Notes: generated by a model not told the origin, from the sequence alone. Positions 41,022-50,504 are shown, counted from the first letter of the stretch. The stretch is DNA of 64,000 nt from WVYX01 sp039586815 (GCA_039586815.1 JBDHJR010000014.1:1-64000); one strand, 5' to 3'. A program made the numbers and translations.

Positions 41022-41672
41022 TCATGCCGCCAACTCGGTGAGCTCGCGGGGATCGCCGATCCAGAAGTCCGGGTCGTGCTGTTCCAGGGCGGACCTGAGG
41101 AAGGGACCCCACAGCACGGCCGCGGTGGCGACGCCGGCACCGTTGCCGGCCGCCATGTCGTGCGGTGAGTCTCCCACGAACACCGCGTCGGACGGTTTCA
41201 CCCCCAGCTGCTCGAGCGCGCGCTCGACCGGCTCCGGGTGGGGCTTGTGCCGCTCCACGTCGTCGGCGGTGACCAGCACGTCGAACAGGCCGTCGAAGCC
41301 GCCCTTCTTCAATCCCAGGAGGGTGCCGGGACGCCGCTTGCTGGTCACCACGCCGAGCCGCACCCCGCGGGCCCTCAAGGCTCGCACCATGTCGCGCACG
41401 CCCGGGTAGTCACGCACCAGGGCGTCGTGGTGTGCCAGGTTGTGGGCCTGGTACGTGGCCACCATCGCCTCGATCTCTTCGGCGTCGTCGCTGAACCTGC
41501 GGAGCTGGGACCTGAGCGGCGTGCCCACCCCTGCCAGCCAGACCTCGTCGGGCGGCACCTCGCGCCGGTGCTCGCGCAGGGTGTGACGATACGACGTCAG
41601 GATCAGCTCGATTGAGTCGATCAGCGTCCCATCGAGATCGAACAGGAATGTCGAGAAGCGGCGGTCCGGCAT
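41022..41672 (-). CDS. HAD-superfamily phosphatase (phosphoglycolate phosphatase/PpaX-like)
   Basis: The 216-residue hydrolase has motif I F-L-F-D-L-D-G-T-L-I-D-S, motif II V-V-T-S-K, motif III Lys in R-H-K-P-H-P-E-P, and motif IV V-G-D-S-P-H-D-M. The helical cap of C1 type lies between motifs I and II. Phosphoglycolate or pyrophosphate are usual substrates in this branch; the choice is open. No ribosome-binding site precedes the ATG. A TATATT box (41684-41679) ends 6 bases upstream, suggesting a leaderless transcript as for the GNAT gene. Confidence 0.92.
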   Translation of the reverse strand: MPDRRFSTFLFDLDGTLIDSIELILTSYRHTLREHRREVPPDEVWLAGVGTPLRSQLRRFSDDAEEIEAMVATYQAHNLAHHDALVRDYPGVRDMVRALRARGVRLGVVTSKRRPGTLLGLKKGGFDGLFDVLVTADDVERHKPHPEPVERALEQLGVKPSDAVFVGDSPHDMAAGNGAGVATAAVLWGPFLRSALEQHDPDFWIGDPRELTELAA

Positions 41673-41842
41673 GGGGGGAATATAGCGGACGCCTCAACGT
41701 CACTGGACCCGTGCGCGTAACGCTGAAGGGACGGCGTTCATCTGCTATCTTGTAGCGACGTTGGCGACCCCCGCGGGAACCCTCCCATGCCCCGCGGTAG
41801 TGCAGCAGCCCGTCGGTCCGATGCATCCAGCAGAGGAGTGAA

Positions 41843-44503
41843 GTGCGGCTCGCAGCTACGCTCAGCCTTGCGTTGATATGTCTGCCTATTGCAGTGGCCC
41901 GGTCACAAGACGAGGCCGTTGCGGCGCGGGTCAATGGCGAGGCCCCGGTGGTGGACGGACGGCTCGACGACGAGGCGTGGCGCTACGCGCCCGCGATCAC
42001 TGACTTCCTGCAGCGCAACCCCATCGAGGGAGCTGCGCCGAGCGAGTCCACGGAGGTGCGGTTCGCCTACACTGACCGGGACCTCTACGTCGCCTTCCGG
42101 GGTTGGGATCGTGATCCCGACAGGGTGTACGGCAGGCTGGTGCGCCGCGACCAGCGAACTTCGGCCGACCAGTTCAGTCTGTTCCTCGATTCCTACCACG
42201 ATGGGCGCACCGCGTTCGAGTTCAGCTTCAATCCGTCGGGCGCCAGGCGCGACGTCTTCATCTTCGCCGACGGTGCCGGGCGCGACGATAGCTGGGACCC
42301 CGTGTACGATTGGGCCGCGATGGCGGACTCGCTCGGCTGGACGGTGGAGCTGCGGATTCCCTTCTCTCAGCTGCGGTTCGCGGTAGAGGACTCCCTCGTC
42401 TTCGGGCTGCGGCTGCGCCGCAGCATCAACCGCCGCAACGAGGAGGTCAACTGGCCGTTCTTCCCGCGGGACCAGGCGGGCGAGGTGTCGCGCTACGGGC
42501 GGCTGGTGGGACTCGCTCAGGTTCCGCGCCCCAAGCGGGCGGAGCTGCTGCCCTATGTCGCCGGCAGCTCGTCGTTCTATCCAGAGGAGACCGACAACCC
42601 GTTTGCTACGGGGCGGGACAGCGATTTCCGGGTGGGGGGGGACGGCAAGTTCGGCGTGACCAGCGGCCTCACGCTCGATCTCACGGTCAACCCGGACTTC
42701 GGCCAGGTGCAGGCCGACCCCGCCGTGGTGAACCTCACCGAGTTCGAGGCGTTCTTCCCGGAGAGGCGACCGTTCTTCATCGAGGGAACGGACCTGTTCC
42801 AGTTCGGGCTCAGCCCGAGGGTCGGAGGGTTCGGACCGGGTGGCGGCGGCGGTGGCGGGCGCGGCCAGGAAGGATTGGTCTACACCCGCCGCATCGGGCG
42901 CAACCCCCAGGTGCCGCCCGATGCACTGGGAGGCTACGCCGAGCCCGTCAATCAGACGACGATCCTCACTGCGGCCAAGCTGAGCGGCAATCTGGGCAAG
43001 GGGTGGGCGTTTGGCGTGATGGAGGCGCTCACGGCGAAGGAGTGGTCCTCCGTTGTCGACTCTCTGGGCACCCCGGGGGCATCGCCCGTCGAGCCGTTCA
43101 CCAGCTACACCGCGCTGCGCGCGATGCGCACGGTGAACCGCGGGCGGCTGACCTACGGATTGGTCGGGACCGCCACCATCCGGCGCCTGGACGAGCCTCG
43201 GTTCGGGTTTCTCCACCGCAACGCCTTCACCGGCGGGCTCGATGCGCGGGGTCGCTTCGGCCGGGACCGCTACGAGTTCAACCTGGCCGCAATGGGCTCG
43301 CGGGTGGCCGGCTCGACCGAGGCGCTCGCGCTCACGCAGATCAGCTCGGCGCGCTACTACCAGCGGCCCGACGCCGACTACGTGGAGCTGGACACCACGC
43401 GAACGTCGCTGTCGGGCTTCTCGGGCTATGGGCGCCTCGCCAAGGTCGTGGGGTTCGTGGCGTGGGACCTCCGGGCCTGGACCCGGAGCCCCGGCTTCGA
43501 GATCAACGACCTGGGATTTCAGCGCCAGGCCGACCAGCATCAGGAGCGCGCGGAGCTGGAGCTGCGCTGGCTCCAGCCGGGGACCGTGTTTCGCCAATTC
43601 GAGCTGACCTTTGAGCAGATGGCTTCGTGGACGTACGGTTGGGAGCGCACGCGCACCTCGTTCCAGACCCGAGCGGATGGTGACTTCCTCAATTACTGGA
43701 GTCTCAACGGCAGCGCCGAGGTGTTCCTGGGCAAGCTGGAGCCGCGGCTGCTGCGTGGCGGGGCGGCCTTCCTGGAGCCGCACCGTTGGGAGTTTCGGCT
43801 CGGCGGGCGCACCAACTTCCGCCGCCCGGTGTGGGTGAGCCTGGGTGGTAACTACGCCATTGAGCCGCTGACCGGCGCCGACTCGTGGGGGCTCAACGGC
43901 GGGATACGCTGGCGCCCTCCGGGGTCGTTTTCCATGAGCGTGGAGCTGAGGCTGGGATCGTCCCGCCACGACCGGCAATACATCACCCAGCGAACACCGG
44001 ACGACGCCGACTCCACGTATTTCGTGTTGGGTGAGCTCGACCGCCAGGACATCTCCATGGAGATCCGGGCCGACTTCGCCATCACCCCGCGGCTCTCGCT
44101 GGAGATCTACGCCGAGCCCTTCGGGTCGGCCGGGGCATACGACGTCATCAAGCTGGCGGCCGACCCCAAGGCACGGAACTACGAGGATCGCTTCGACCCG
44201 CTCGGCCCTGACCGAATGAACCGGCCGGGTGGTGAGGAGGACGTCCAGGTGGACGTGGACGGGGACGGCAACGTCGACTTCGAGTTCTCGGAGCCGGACT
44301 TCCGGGTGGTGTCCTTCCGCACTAATGTCGTGCTCCGATGGGAGTTTCGTCCGGGTTCGACGCTGTTCGTCGTGTGGCAGCAGAACCGCGGCCAGGACTT
44401 TCCGGGCGGACCGCTGCGGCTCACGACAGCATTGGTCGATGCATTCGATGCGCCCGGCACCCACGTTTTCGCCGTGAAGCTGGCGTACTGGTTTGGCCTG
44501 TGA
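41843..44503 (+). CDS. DUF5916 protein with CBM9-like N-terminal domain, outer-membrane barrel
   Basis: The 886-residue protein has a signal peptide (cleavage near A-R-S-Q). Residues 30-215 form a carbohydrate-binding family 9-like sandwich (P-V-V-D-G-R-L-D-D-E-A-W, V-R-F-A-Y-T-D-R-D-L-Y-V-A-F-R). DUF5916 follows with L-D-L-T-V-N-P-D-F-G-Q-V-Q-A-D-P-A-V-V-N-L-T and F-F-P-E-R-R-P-F-F-I-E-G. The second half is a beta barrel that ends in L-A-Y-W-F-G-L. The family is linked to carbohydrate or peptide uptake at the outer membrane but is not characterised. A Gly-rich loop lies near residue 335. The GTG start has GAGG ahead of it. It may form a transcript with the M20 and serine hydrolase genes after it. 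Confidence 0.87.
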   Translation: MRLAATLSLALICLPIAVARSQDEAVAARVNGEAPVVDGRLDDEAWRYAPAITDFLQRNPIEGAAPSESTEVRFAYTDRDLYVAFRGWDRDPDRVYGRLVRRDQRTSADQFSLFLDSYHDGRTAFEFSFNPSGARRDVFIFADGAGRDDSWDPVYDWAAMADSLGWTVELRIPFSQLRFAVEDSLVFGLRLRRSINRRNEEVNWPFFPRDQAGEVSRYGRLVGLAQVPRPKRAELLPYVAGSSSFYPEETDNPFATGRDSDFRVGGDGKFGVTSGLTLDLTVNPDFGQVQADPAVVNLTEFEAFFPERRPFFIEGTDLFQFGLSPRVGGFGPGGGGGGGRGQEGLVYTRRIGRNPQVPPDALGGYAEPVNQTTILTAAKLSGNLGKGWAFGVMEALTAKEWSSVVDSLGTPGASPVEPFTSYTALRAMRTVNRGRLTYGLVGTATIRRLDEPRFGFLHRNAFTGGLDARGRFGRDRYEFNLAAMGSRVAGSTEALALTQISSARYYQRPDADYVELDTTRTSLSGFSGYGRLAKVVGFVAWDLRAWTRSPGFEINDLGFQRQADQHQERAELELRWLQPGTVFRQFELTFEQMASWTYGWERTRTSFQTRADGDFLNYWSLNGSAEVFLGKLEPRLLRGGAAFLEPHRWEFRLGGRTNFRRPVWVSLGGNYAIEPLTGADSWGLNGGIRWRPPGSFSMSVELRLGSSRHDRQYITQRTPDDADSTYFVLGELDRQDISMEIRADFAITPRLSLEIYAEPFGSAGAYDVIKLAADPKARNYEDRFDPLGPDRMNRPGGEEDVQVDVDGDGNVDFEFSEPDFRVVSFRTNVVLRWEFRPGSTLFVVWQQNRGQDFPGGPLRLTTALVDAFDAPGTHVFAVKLAYWFGL

Positions 44504-44539
44504 CCGCGACCCACTGCAACACTCGCTGAGGACACTGAG

Positions 44540-46117
44540 ATGACGACTCCGCACATCCATCGACTCGCAGTGACGGCGACACTCATGCTGCTGGCTGTGC
44601 CCGCCGTCGCGCAGCAGACACCGGAACTGGAGCAGTTCAAGCAGGAAGTGGCGCAGGAGGTCGCGTCGCTCCAGGACCTCTCCCAGGAGATGGTGGACAT
44701 GGTGTTCAGCTTCTCCGAGTTGGGGTTCCAGGAGCACTGGACCGTCGAGTACCTGACGGAAGTGCTGCGCAACGAGGGCTTCACGGTGGAGACGGGATGC
44801 GCCGGCATGCCCACCTGCTACGTCGCGCGATGGGGGCGGGGCAGCCCCGTGATCGGGATCATGGGCGACATCGATGGCCTGCCTGAAACGTCACAACGGC
44901 CCGGCGTGGCGTATCACGATCCCCTGATTCCGGGCGGTCCGGGGCACGGCGAGGGTCACAATAGCGCGCCGGCCGTGGACATCGTGGCGGCGATCGCGAC
45001 AAAGCGCGTAATGGAGCGGCACGGGCTGCCGGGTGAGATCCGGGTGATCCCCGGCGTAGCCGAGGAGCTGGTGGCGAGCCGCACCTACATGGTGATGGCC
45101 GGGATGTTCGAGGACATGGACGCCATGCTCTCGACCCACGTGAGCAACCGCATGTCGACGACGTGGGGGATCAGGGGCTCGGGGCTCGTCTCGACCATCT
45201 TTACGTTCAGCGGCAAGTCGGCGCACGGTGCGGGGTCGCCCTGGGCGGGACGCAGCGCACTCGATGCCGTGGAGCTGATGAATACCGGCTGGAACTTCCG
45301 GCGCGAGCACCTGCGGCTGCACCAGCGGTCACACTACGTGATCGTGAACGGCGGCAACCAGCCGAACGTCGTGCCCTCCGAAGCGTCGGTGTGGTACTAC
45401 TTCCGCGAGTTGGACTACGAGCGCATCAAGGGGTTGCACGAGCTGGGGCAGACGATGGCCGAAGCCGCCTCCATGATGACGAGCACGACTATGGAGGAGC
45501 GCATCCTCGGGTCCGCCTGGCCATCCACCATGAGCAAGCCGCTGGCGGAGCGAATGCATGCCAACATGGAACAAGTGGGCATGCCCGAATGGTCGGTGGC
45601 CGACATCGCGCTCGCCAAGGCGGTGCAGCGCGAGATGGGAAGCGACACGATCGGGCTGCGCGCGGAAGTGGACTCGCTGGAGGAGGCCGACCAGGGCATG
45701 GGCGGGGGCAGTGACGACATCGCGGAGGTGTCGTGGAACATCCCCACCGTGCGGCTCTACTACCCGGCCAACATCCCGGGTACGACGGGGCACCACTGGT
45801 CCTCCTCCATCGCCATGGCCACGCCGATTGCGCACAAGGGCTCCAATTACGCGAGCCGTGTCATCGCGATGACGGCAATCGACCTGGTGGCTGACTCCGA
45901 GCTGCTGGAGGAGGCCAAGCGCTATCATCGCGAGGTGCAGACCAAGGACATCCAGTGGGTATCGTTGATCCCGGAGGGTACTCCACCGCCGACCCACTTG
46001 AATGCTGAGAAGATGAAGCAGTACCGTCCGGATCTGGAGCGGTTGCGCTACGACCCGACGCGGTTCGACACCTACTTGGAGCAACTGGGAATCGAGTATC
46101 CCACGATCAAGCAGTAA
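44540..46117 (+). CDS. Exported M20-family amidohydrolase (AbgB-like)
   Basis: The 525-residue protein has a signal peptide (cleavage after A-V-A-Q). It fits the amidohydrolase branch of M20 (p-aminobenzoyl-glutamate hydrolase, AbgB type): S-F-S-E-L-G-F-Q-E, G-I-M-G-D-I-D-G-L-P-E, G-H-G-E-G-H-N-S-A-P-A, G-V-A-E-E-L and G-K-S-A-H-G-A-G in the lid domain. The usual metal His is in G-H-N. The signal peptide is unusual because AbgB-type enzymes of enteric bacteria are cytoplasmic. It likely cleaves N-acyl amino acids or small peptides in the periplasm. A serine hydrolase gene follows after 12 bases. Confidence 0.88.
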   Translation: MTTPHIHRLAVTATLMLLAVPAVAQQTPELEQFKQEVAQEVASLQDLSQEMVDMVFSFSELGFQEHWTVEYLTEVLRNEGFTVETGCAGMPTCYVARWGRGSPVIGIMGDIDGLPETSQRPGVAYHDPLIPGGPGHGEGHNSAPAVDIVAAIATKRVMERHGLPGEIRVIPGVAEELVASRTYMVMAGMFEDMDAMLSTHVSNRMSTTWGIRGSGLVSTIFTFSGKSAHGAGSPWAGRSALDAVELMNTGWNFRREHLRLHQRSHYVIVNGGNQPNVVPSEASVWYYFRELDYERIKGLHELGQTMAEAASMMTSTTMEERILGSAWPSTMSKPLAERMHANMEQVGMPEWSVADIALAKAVQREMGSDTIGLRAEVDSLEEADQGMGGGSDDIAEVSWNIPTVRLYYPANIPGTTGHHWSSSIAMATPIAHKGSNYASRVIAMTAIDLVADSELLEEAKRYHREVQTKDIQWVSLIPEGTPPPTHLNAEKMKQYRPDLERLRYDPTRFDTYLEQLGIEYPTIKQ

Positions 46118-46129
46118 ACGGGGGACGCC

Positions 46130-47242
46130 ATGTTGAGGCAACGCCTTCTCATCCTCTCTGCCGTCGCGCTGTGGCTGGCGGCGCCGGCGGCCGCGCAGGT
46201 CCACCCGCCAACCACTGTCGGGGTCGCAGCGGGTGGATACCAAACGCAGATCGACTCGGCCCGCGTGCTGGTTCGTGAGTTCATGGCCACGCACGACGTG
46301 GTGGGCTTCTCGGCCGCGGCAGGTGCCGGCGGCGAGCTGATCTGGACCGAGGGGTTCGGCTACGCCGACAAGGAGAATCGCTCCCCGGTTACGCCCGCGA
46401 CCAAGTTCCGGGTGGGGAGCATCGCCAAGTCGCTGACGTCCGTCGCGATCGGCATCCTCTACGAAGCCGGGCAGCTCGATCTCGATGCCCCGGTGCAGCG
46501 CTACGTGCCGGCGTTTCCCGAGAAGCGGGCGACCGTCACCACACGGCAGCTGGCCGGGCACATTGCCGGCATGCGGCACTACCGTGAAGGCGAGATGCGC
46601 AGCACGACGCGGTACGCATCACTGGAGGACGGCCTCGCCATCTTCGCGGAGGACACTCTCCTGTTCGAGCCGGGCACCGACTACCGCTACTCGACCTACG
46701 GGTGGAACCTGATCTCCGTGGTCATAGAGGGGGCCTCGGGCCAGGACTACCGCTCGTACATGCGAGAGCATGTGCTCGACCCGCTGGGGCTGCATGGCAC
46801 GGTGGCCGACGACCCCTCGGAGATCATCCCGTGGCGTAGCCGGTTCTACGAGCGGAGCGATGATGGCGTGATTCGCAACGCTCCGTTCGTGGACAACATG
46901 TACAAGCTGGCGGGCGGCGGTTACCTGTCCACGGCGCGGGACCTGGTGCGCTTCGGTTGCGCGATGATGCGGTCCGCACTACTCGAGCCTGAGACCGTGC
47001 AGCTGTTGTGGACCTCCCAGCAGACGGCGAACGGGGAGGTGACGGGGTACGGGATCGGCTGGCGCGTGGGTCTGGATCGCGCGGATAGGCGCGTGGTGAG
47101 CCACAGCGGCGGGTCCGTAGGCGGCCGATCGATGTTGCTCATCTTCCCGGACCACGACGTGGCAGTGGTGGTCACGGCAAACACCACGCCGCTCGACTAC
47201 CGCGGACTGCCGCAGGAGCTGGCCGAGCTCTTCCTGCCGTAG
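46130..47242 (+). CDS. Exported serine hydrolase, class C beta-lactamase family
   Basis: The 370-residue protein has a signal peptide (cleavage after A-A-A-Q). Catalytic S-x-x-K is in V-G-S-I-A-K-S-L-T; the second motif is Y-S-T-Y-G-W-N; the third is H-S-G-G-S-V-G-G. These place it in the beta-lactamase/D-aminopeptidase/esterase group of penicillin-binding-protein-like hydrolases. The substrate cannot be read from sequence; resistance is not implied. It is in line with the M20 gene and probably co-transcribed. Its 3' end faces that of the zinc protease gene. Confidence 0.9.
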   Translation: MLRQRLLILSAVALWLAAPAAAQVHPPTTVGVAAGGYQTQIDSARVLVREFMATHDVVGFSAAAGAGGELIWTEGFGYADKENRSPVTPATKFRVGSIAKSLTSVAIGILYEAGQLDLDAPVQRYVPAFPEKRATVTTRQLAGHIAGMRHYREGEMRSTTRYASLEDGLAIFAEDTLLFEPGTDYRYSTYGWNLISVVIEGASGQDYRSYMREHVLDPLGLHGTVADDPSEIIPWRSRFYERSDDGVIRNAPFVDNMYKLAGGGYLSTARDLVRFGCAMMRSALLEPETVQLLWTSQQTANGEVTGYGIGWRVGLDRADRRVVSHSGGSVGGRSMLLIFPDHDVAVVVTANTTPLDYRGLPQELAELFLP

Positions 47243-47273
47243 GGCCGGCAGCCCGAAGGCCGCCGGTGGGGTG

Positions 47274-49715
47274 CTACTGTCCGATGGGCGTGCCCGGTGG
47301 AGCGGTGCGCGGCCGGCTGCGCTCAGTGGGGCCGTCCCGCCGGTTGAGGAAGCGGTCGATGTCGGCCCATGTGAGCTGCAGGTGGGCCTCCTCTTCCGGC
47401 AGCCGCGGCTGCTGGGTCTGGATCTGCTCGAACACCCAGCGCAGACCCCACTCCGCGCCGCCCCGCACCTCCACCGTGGCATCAGCGTTGCCGGCCAGAT
47501 CGATGAGCTGATCCACCACCGCGCGCTGCACCACCCGGTGCAGCACCGCGCCGTCGCGGGACGCACGCGTGGCCCACGTGCGCTCCAGCACCCGAGCGAT
47601 CACCTCCTCGAGCGACGGAACTTCTCCATCACGTGCGTGCAGCGCCATGAGTCGCGCTGCACGGCGCGGTTCCAGCAACGCGCCGAGCACCATGCCGGAG
47701 AGTGTGCGGGCCGCCCCGAGCTGATCGAACGCCGGGTAGGCGTCGGAGCCGAAGAACCACTCGTCGGTCTGATGGCCGAACGAGCGCGGCGCCATTAGGG
47801 TGAGCACGCGCTCGGGAATCGCCAGCTCCTCGGGCTCCAGCGCGTCCAGCACCAGCTCGAGAGCGCGGCGCTGCCGCTCCGGCGCAACGATAGTGGTCGG
47901 CGCCAATCCGTCGCCCCGCACCGCGTAGGTGAACTCCATCCCACCCACCGCCTTGATGGCTGCCTCCAGGGCATAGCGGTGGTGCAGATACACGGGCACG
48001 AAGCGCTGGTTGAGGAACACCATCGGCTCCCCCTCGCGGATCGCCCGCTCGTCGAAACGGTCGATCAACGTGCGGCGCACCTCCATCACCCTGGCCAGCT
48101 CCTCAACGGCGTCGCTCCCGTTCACCCACTGGGTGACCTCGGGGTAAGAGCTCCAGACGGCGTTGTCGGGGCCGGTGTTGAACTTGATGTCGTTGTCGAT
48201 GGCTTCGCGCACGATGGCGCGCAGTCCCTCTGCTTCGGAAGCGGGGTCGGAGAACTGCGTGTACGCGTAGCGCACGGCGATCGAATCGTACGCGCCGGGT
48301 CCGTCGCGGTACGCGTCGGAGAGGTCCACACGGCCGTCCACCAGTTGGATGAGCGGGCCGGGGTAGTCCATGACGGAGGCTCGGCCGTAGGCCGCGGCGA
48401 TGAAGTTGTGTGCCAGCCCCAGCGTGTGCCCCACCTCGTGCGCCGCATGCTGCCTGCGCCGCGCCATGGCGAACTCCTCGGCGGTGACGCCGGAGTCCAG
48501 CGATGCCAGCCAGCCGTCGAGTGCGGGGTCGGCGGGGCCGCCTTCGGGTATCGTGCCGGCGTGGATGTTGAAATCGGTGAGCGAGCGGTAAGAGTCCATT
48601 CGCACCGCGGCCTTGATGATCTCGCCCGTGCGCGGGTCCACGTACGATGGCCCGATCGAGAAGCCGGGGCTGGAGCGGTGCACCCACTGGATCACATTGT
48701 AGCGTGCGTCCATCGGGTCCATGCCCTCGGGCATGTCCTCCACCCGATAGGCGTTCACGAAGCCGGCGGCCTCGAACACGTCGTTCCACCAGTTCGCCCC
48801 CTCGCGAAATGCGCTGCGGTACGGCTCGGGAACGCCCCGGTCCAGGTAGTAGACGATCGGCTCAACCGGCTCGGACACCGGCGCTCCGGGGTCCCTCTTC
48901 AGGAGTCTGTGCCGCGCGATGTACCCACCCTCGTAGCGCTGATCGAGGGTACGGGAGAAGTCGAAGAAGGAAGCCTGGAACACGCCGATATGAGGGTCGC
49001 CCTCGCGGGGTGTGAACCCATCGTCCGGCAACCGCACCAGCGAGTGGTGTTGGCGCAGCGTTACGGCCCGGCCGTCGGGGGCGTGGTAGCGGACCAGAAA
49101 GCCCGGGTTGCTGGATACGAAGGTGAGGGAAACCTCCACCTCAGTGTTCTCGGGGAACCCCTTGCTGTGCGGCAAGTAGACGCTGCTACGGTCGCGGTCC
49201 AGTGAGAAGCTCCCCTGGTCGGCCCCGGCGAGTCGCCGGATTACGGCCATGTGGTCTGCCACGAAGTGGGAGGTCCCGTCCACCAGCACCCGCCCCCGTT
49301 CCTCCGCGAGCACGTCGAAGGCTGCGATTGTGGATGTGGGGAACGACTCCTCCACCGAGCGCGTGATTGCCGGATCGTCGGCGTTCACTGCGCGGAACCG
49401 GGGATTGGTGAGAACCATGTGGACCTTGGGTCCGTGGCGCTCGAACAGGGCGATTCCCTCGTCTCCGATCATGCCCCGGTCCAGTCCCAGCCGCGTGTCC
49501 CCCAGTCCGGTGGCCAGCGACGTGAGGTACAGGAACGGCTCGTTCAATCGCGGGATCTCGAGCAAGAGCCGCCCACCGTTGGCGTCCCAGTAGAGTGGGA
49601 AGTACCCGTCGCGCTTCTCCATCCCCCGCGTGTAGTCGCGGATCGACTGCTGGGCGAAGAGGTGGGCGGGGGTGAGCAACAGGGCGCAGAGCACGACGAC
49701 CGCCAGCCGACGCAT
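47274..49715 (-). CDS. Exported zinc-dependent metalloprotease with HExxHxxGxxH site (DUF5117 type)
   Basis: The 813-residue protein has a signal peptide (L-A-V-V-V-L-C-A-L-L-L-T-P, cleavage after F-A-Q). The N-terminal part with Y-F-P-L-Y-W-D, L-Y-L-T-S-L-A-T-G-L-G and V-Y-L-P-H-S-K-G-F-P-E-N-T-E is the DUF5117-type block. The metzincin-like zinc site is H-E-V-G-H-T-L-G-L-A-H-N-F near residue 430. A long C-terminal region follows. Such proteins are frequent in Bacteroidota and Gemmatimonadota and are thought to digest extracellular proteins. The ATG at 49715 has GGAGG 8 bases upstream; a longer frame up to 49793 lacks one. Confidence 0.92.
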   Translation of the reverse strand: MRRLAVVVLCALLLTPAHLFAQQSIRDYTRGMEKRDGYFPLYWDANGGRLLLEIPRLNEPFLYLTSLATGLGDTRLGLDRGMIGDEGIALFERHGPKVHMVLTNPRFRAVNADDPAITRSVEESFPTSTIAAFDVLAEERGRVLVDGTSHFVADHMAVIRRLAGADQGSFSLDRDRSSVYLPHSKGFPENTEVEVSLTFVSSNPGFLVRYHAPDGRAVTLRQHHSLVRLPDDGFTPREGDPHIGVFQASFFDFSRTLDQRYEGGYIARHRLLKRDPGAPVSEPVEPIVYYLDRGVPEPYRSAFREGANWWNDVFEAAGFVNAYRVEDMPEGMDPMDARYNVIQWVHRSSPGFSIGPSYVDPRTGEIIKAAVRMDSYRSLTDFNIHAGTIPEGGPADPALDGWLASLDSGVTAEEFAMARRRQHAAHEVGHTLGLAHNFIAAAYGRASVMDYPGPLIQLVDGRVDLSDAYRDGPGAYDSIAVRYAYTQFSDPASEAEGLRAIVREAIDNDIKFNTGPDNAVWSSYPEVTQWVNGSDAVEELARVMEVRRTLIDRFDERAIREGEPMVFLNQRFVPVYLHHRYALEAAIKAVGGMEFTYAVRGDGLAPTTIVAPERQRRALELVLDALEPEELAIPERVLTLMAPRSFGHQTDEWFFGSDAYPAFDQLGAARTLSGMVLGALLEPRRAARLMALHARDGEVPSLEEVIARVLERTWATRASRDGAVLHRVVQRAVVDQLIDLAGNADATVEVRGGAEWGLRWVFEQIQTQQPRLPEEEAHLQLTWADIDRFLNRRDGPTERSRPRTAPPGTPIGQ

Positions 49716-49790
49716 CGGAAGCCTCCGGAGAATGGGTCCTGGGTTTCCCAAGGAAAGGGTTCGGGTGGGCGGTTGTCTAGGGGCCGTGGG

Positions 49791-49826
49791 CAAAAGAAGA
49801 GCCGGACGGCTGGCGCCGCCCGGCTC
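49791..49826 (-). terminator. Intrinsic terminator of the fasciclin gene
   Basis: Minus strand: stem 49815-49826 with 49799-49810 (11 pairs and one mismatch, 4-base loop) followed by TTCTTTT (49798-49792). It stands 25 bases after the fasciclin stop, so the gene is probably a single-gene transcript. Confidence 0.8.
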
Positions 49827-49850
49827 AGGCGTGCTTCACAAGCGAAGGTC

Positions 49851-50348
49851 CTACTGCGGGGGGAGGAGAACCTTGTCGATCACGTGAATCACGCCGTTGC
49901 TCGCCAGCACGTCGGTCTGAATCACGTTGGCGTCGTTGATCTTCACGCCCGAGGAGGCGTCGATGCTCACGCTGCTGCCCTGCAGCGTGGTAGCGCTGGT
50001 AAGGCTCACCACGTCCGCCGCAAGCACCTCACCTGCGATCACGTGGTATAGCAGGATGCTCGCGAGCGCATCGGGATCGGCCAGCAGGGACTCGACGGTG
50101 CCGGCCGGCAGCGCGGCGAACGCCTCGTCGGTCGGTGCAAACACGGTGAAGGGACCCTCGTTCGCCAGCGTCGTAGCCAGCCCTGCCGCCTCGACCGCGG
50201 CCAGTAGCGTGGTGAAGGATCCCGCGCTTGCGGCCGTCTCCGGAATGTTCTGCAGCTCGGGCTCGTTGGTGTCGTCGCAGGCCGTCGCAAACAGGGCGAG
50301 GGCCAGGGTGCCGGCCGCCGCCATGCGGGAAAGGGTGGAACGAGTCAT
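49851..50348 (-). CDS. Fasciclin (FAS1) domain lipoprotein
   Basis: The 165-residue protein has a lipobox (A-L-A-L-F-A-T-A-C-D-D). One FAS1 domain follows: F-T-T-L-L-A-A-V-E-A-A-G-L, the H1 block F-T-V-F-A-P-T-D-E-A-F, the Y-H-V-I-A-G core, and the H2 block V-I-Q-T-D-V-L-A-S-N-G-V-I-H-V-I-D-K-V-L-L-P. FAS1 domains act in adhesion or ligand binding at the cell surface. The ATG at 50348 has AGGAGG 10 bases upstream; a further in-frame stretch to 50411 has no signal. Its promoter region carries the same 11-bp-phased repeats as the carH-crt promoter, so light/B12-type regulation is predicted. Confidence 0.92.
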   Translation of the reverse strand: MTRSTLSRMAAAGTLALALFATACDDTNEPELQNIPETAASAGSFTTLLAAVEAAGLATTLANEGPFTVFAPTDEAFAALPAGTVESLLADPDALASILLYHVIAGEVLAADVVSLTSATTLQGSSVSIDASSGVKINDANVIQTDVLASNGVIHVIDKVLLPPQ

Positions 50349-50418
50349 GGGCGCATCCTCCTGTGGAGCGGTTCTAAGTTGTTGGCGTGCAATCACTTCA
50401 ATTACAGCCACACAAACA

Positions 50419-50504
50419 TGTCCATCTGTTGTCTAACAATATGGAGCCCTCGGAGCGCAGTGTCAAGGGGTTGTCTAAGTTGGGGTATGGACAGTTGCTG
50501 GACA
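50419..50504. promoter_or_regulatory. Predicted CarH-type operator at the fasciclin promoter
   Basis: Three pairs of half-sites, each 11 bp apart within the pair. Plus strand: TGTCCA 50419 and TGTCTA 50430; TGTCAA 50461 and TGTCTA 50472. Minus strand: TGTCCA starting at 50504 and TGTCCA at 50493. The block 50490-50505 matches 27268-27283 of the carH operator at 15 of 16 positions. The pairs cover the region upstream of the -35 box, the -35 box itself, and the transcription start. Confidence 0.6.
50438..50466 (-). promoter_or_regulatory. Predicted housekeeping promoter of the fasciclin gene
   Basis: Minus strand: a perfect -35 TTGACA (50466-50461), a 17-base spacer and -10 CATATT (50443-50438). 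Transcription would start near 50431, leaving a leader of about 83 bases. The -35 box is the exact complement of one half-site (TGTCAA at 50461) of the predicted operator. Confidence 0.65.

Noticed and set aside
41903..44737. A 944-codon open frame on the minus strand.
   Set aside because: It is antisense to the DUF5916 gene, whose domains and signal peptide are clear. Its translation is rich in Arg/Gly/Pro without recognisable motifs, a common effect of high GC.
46130..47242. Beta-lactamase-like motifs as an antibiotic-resistance gene.
   Set aside because: The S-x-x-K, Y-S-T-Y-G-W-N and H-S-G motifs are shared by esterases and D-peptidases of the same fold. Nothing points to resistance.
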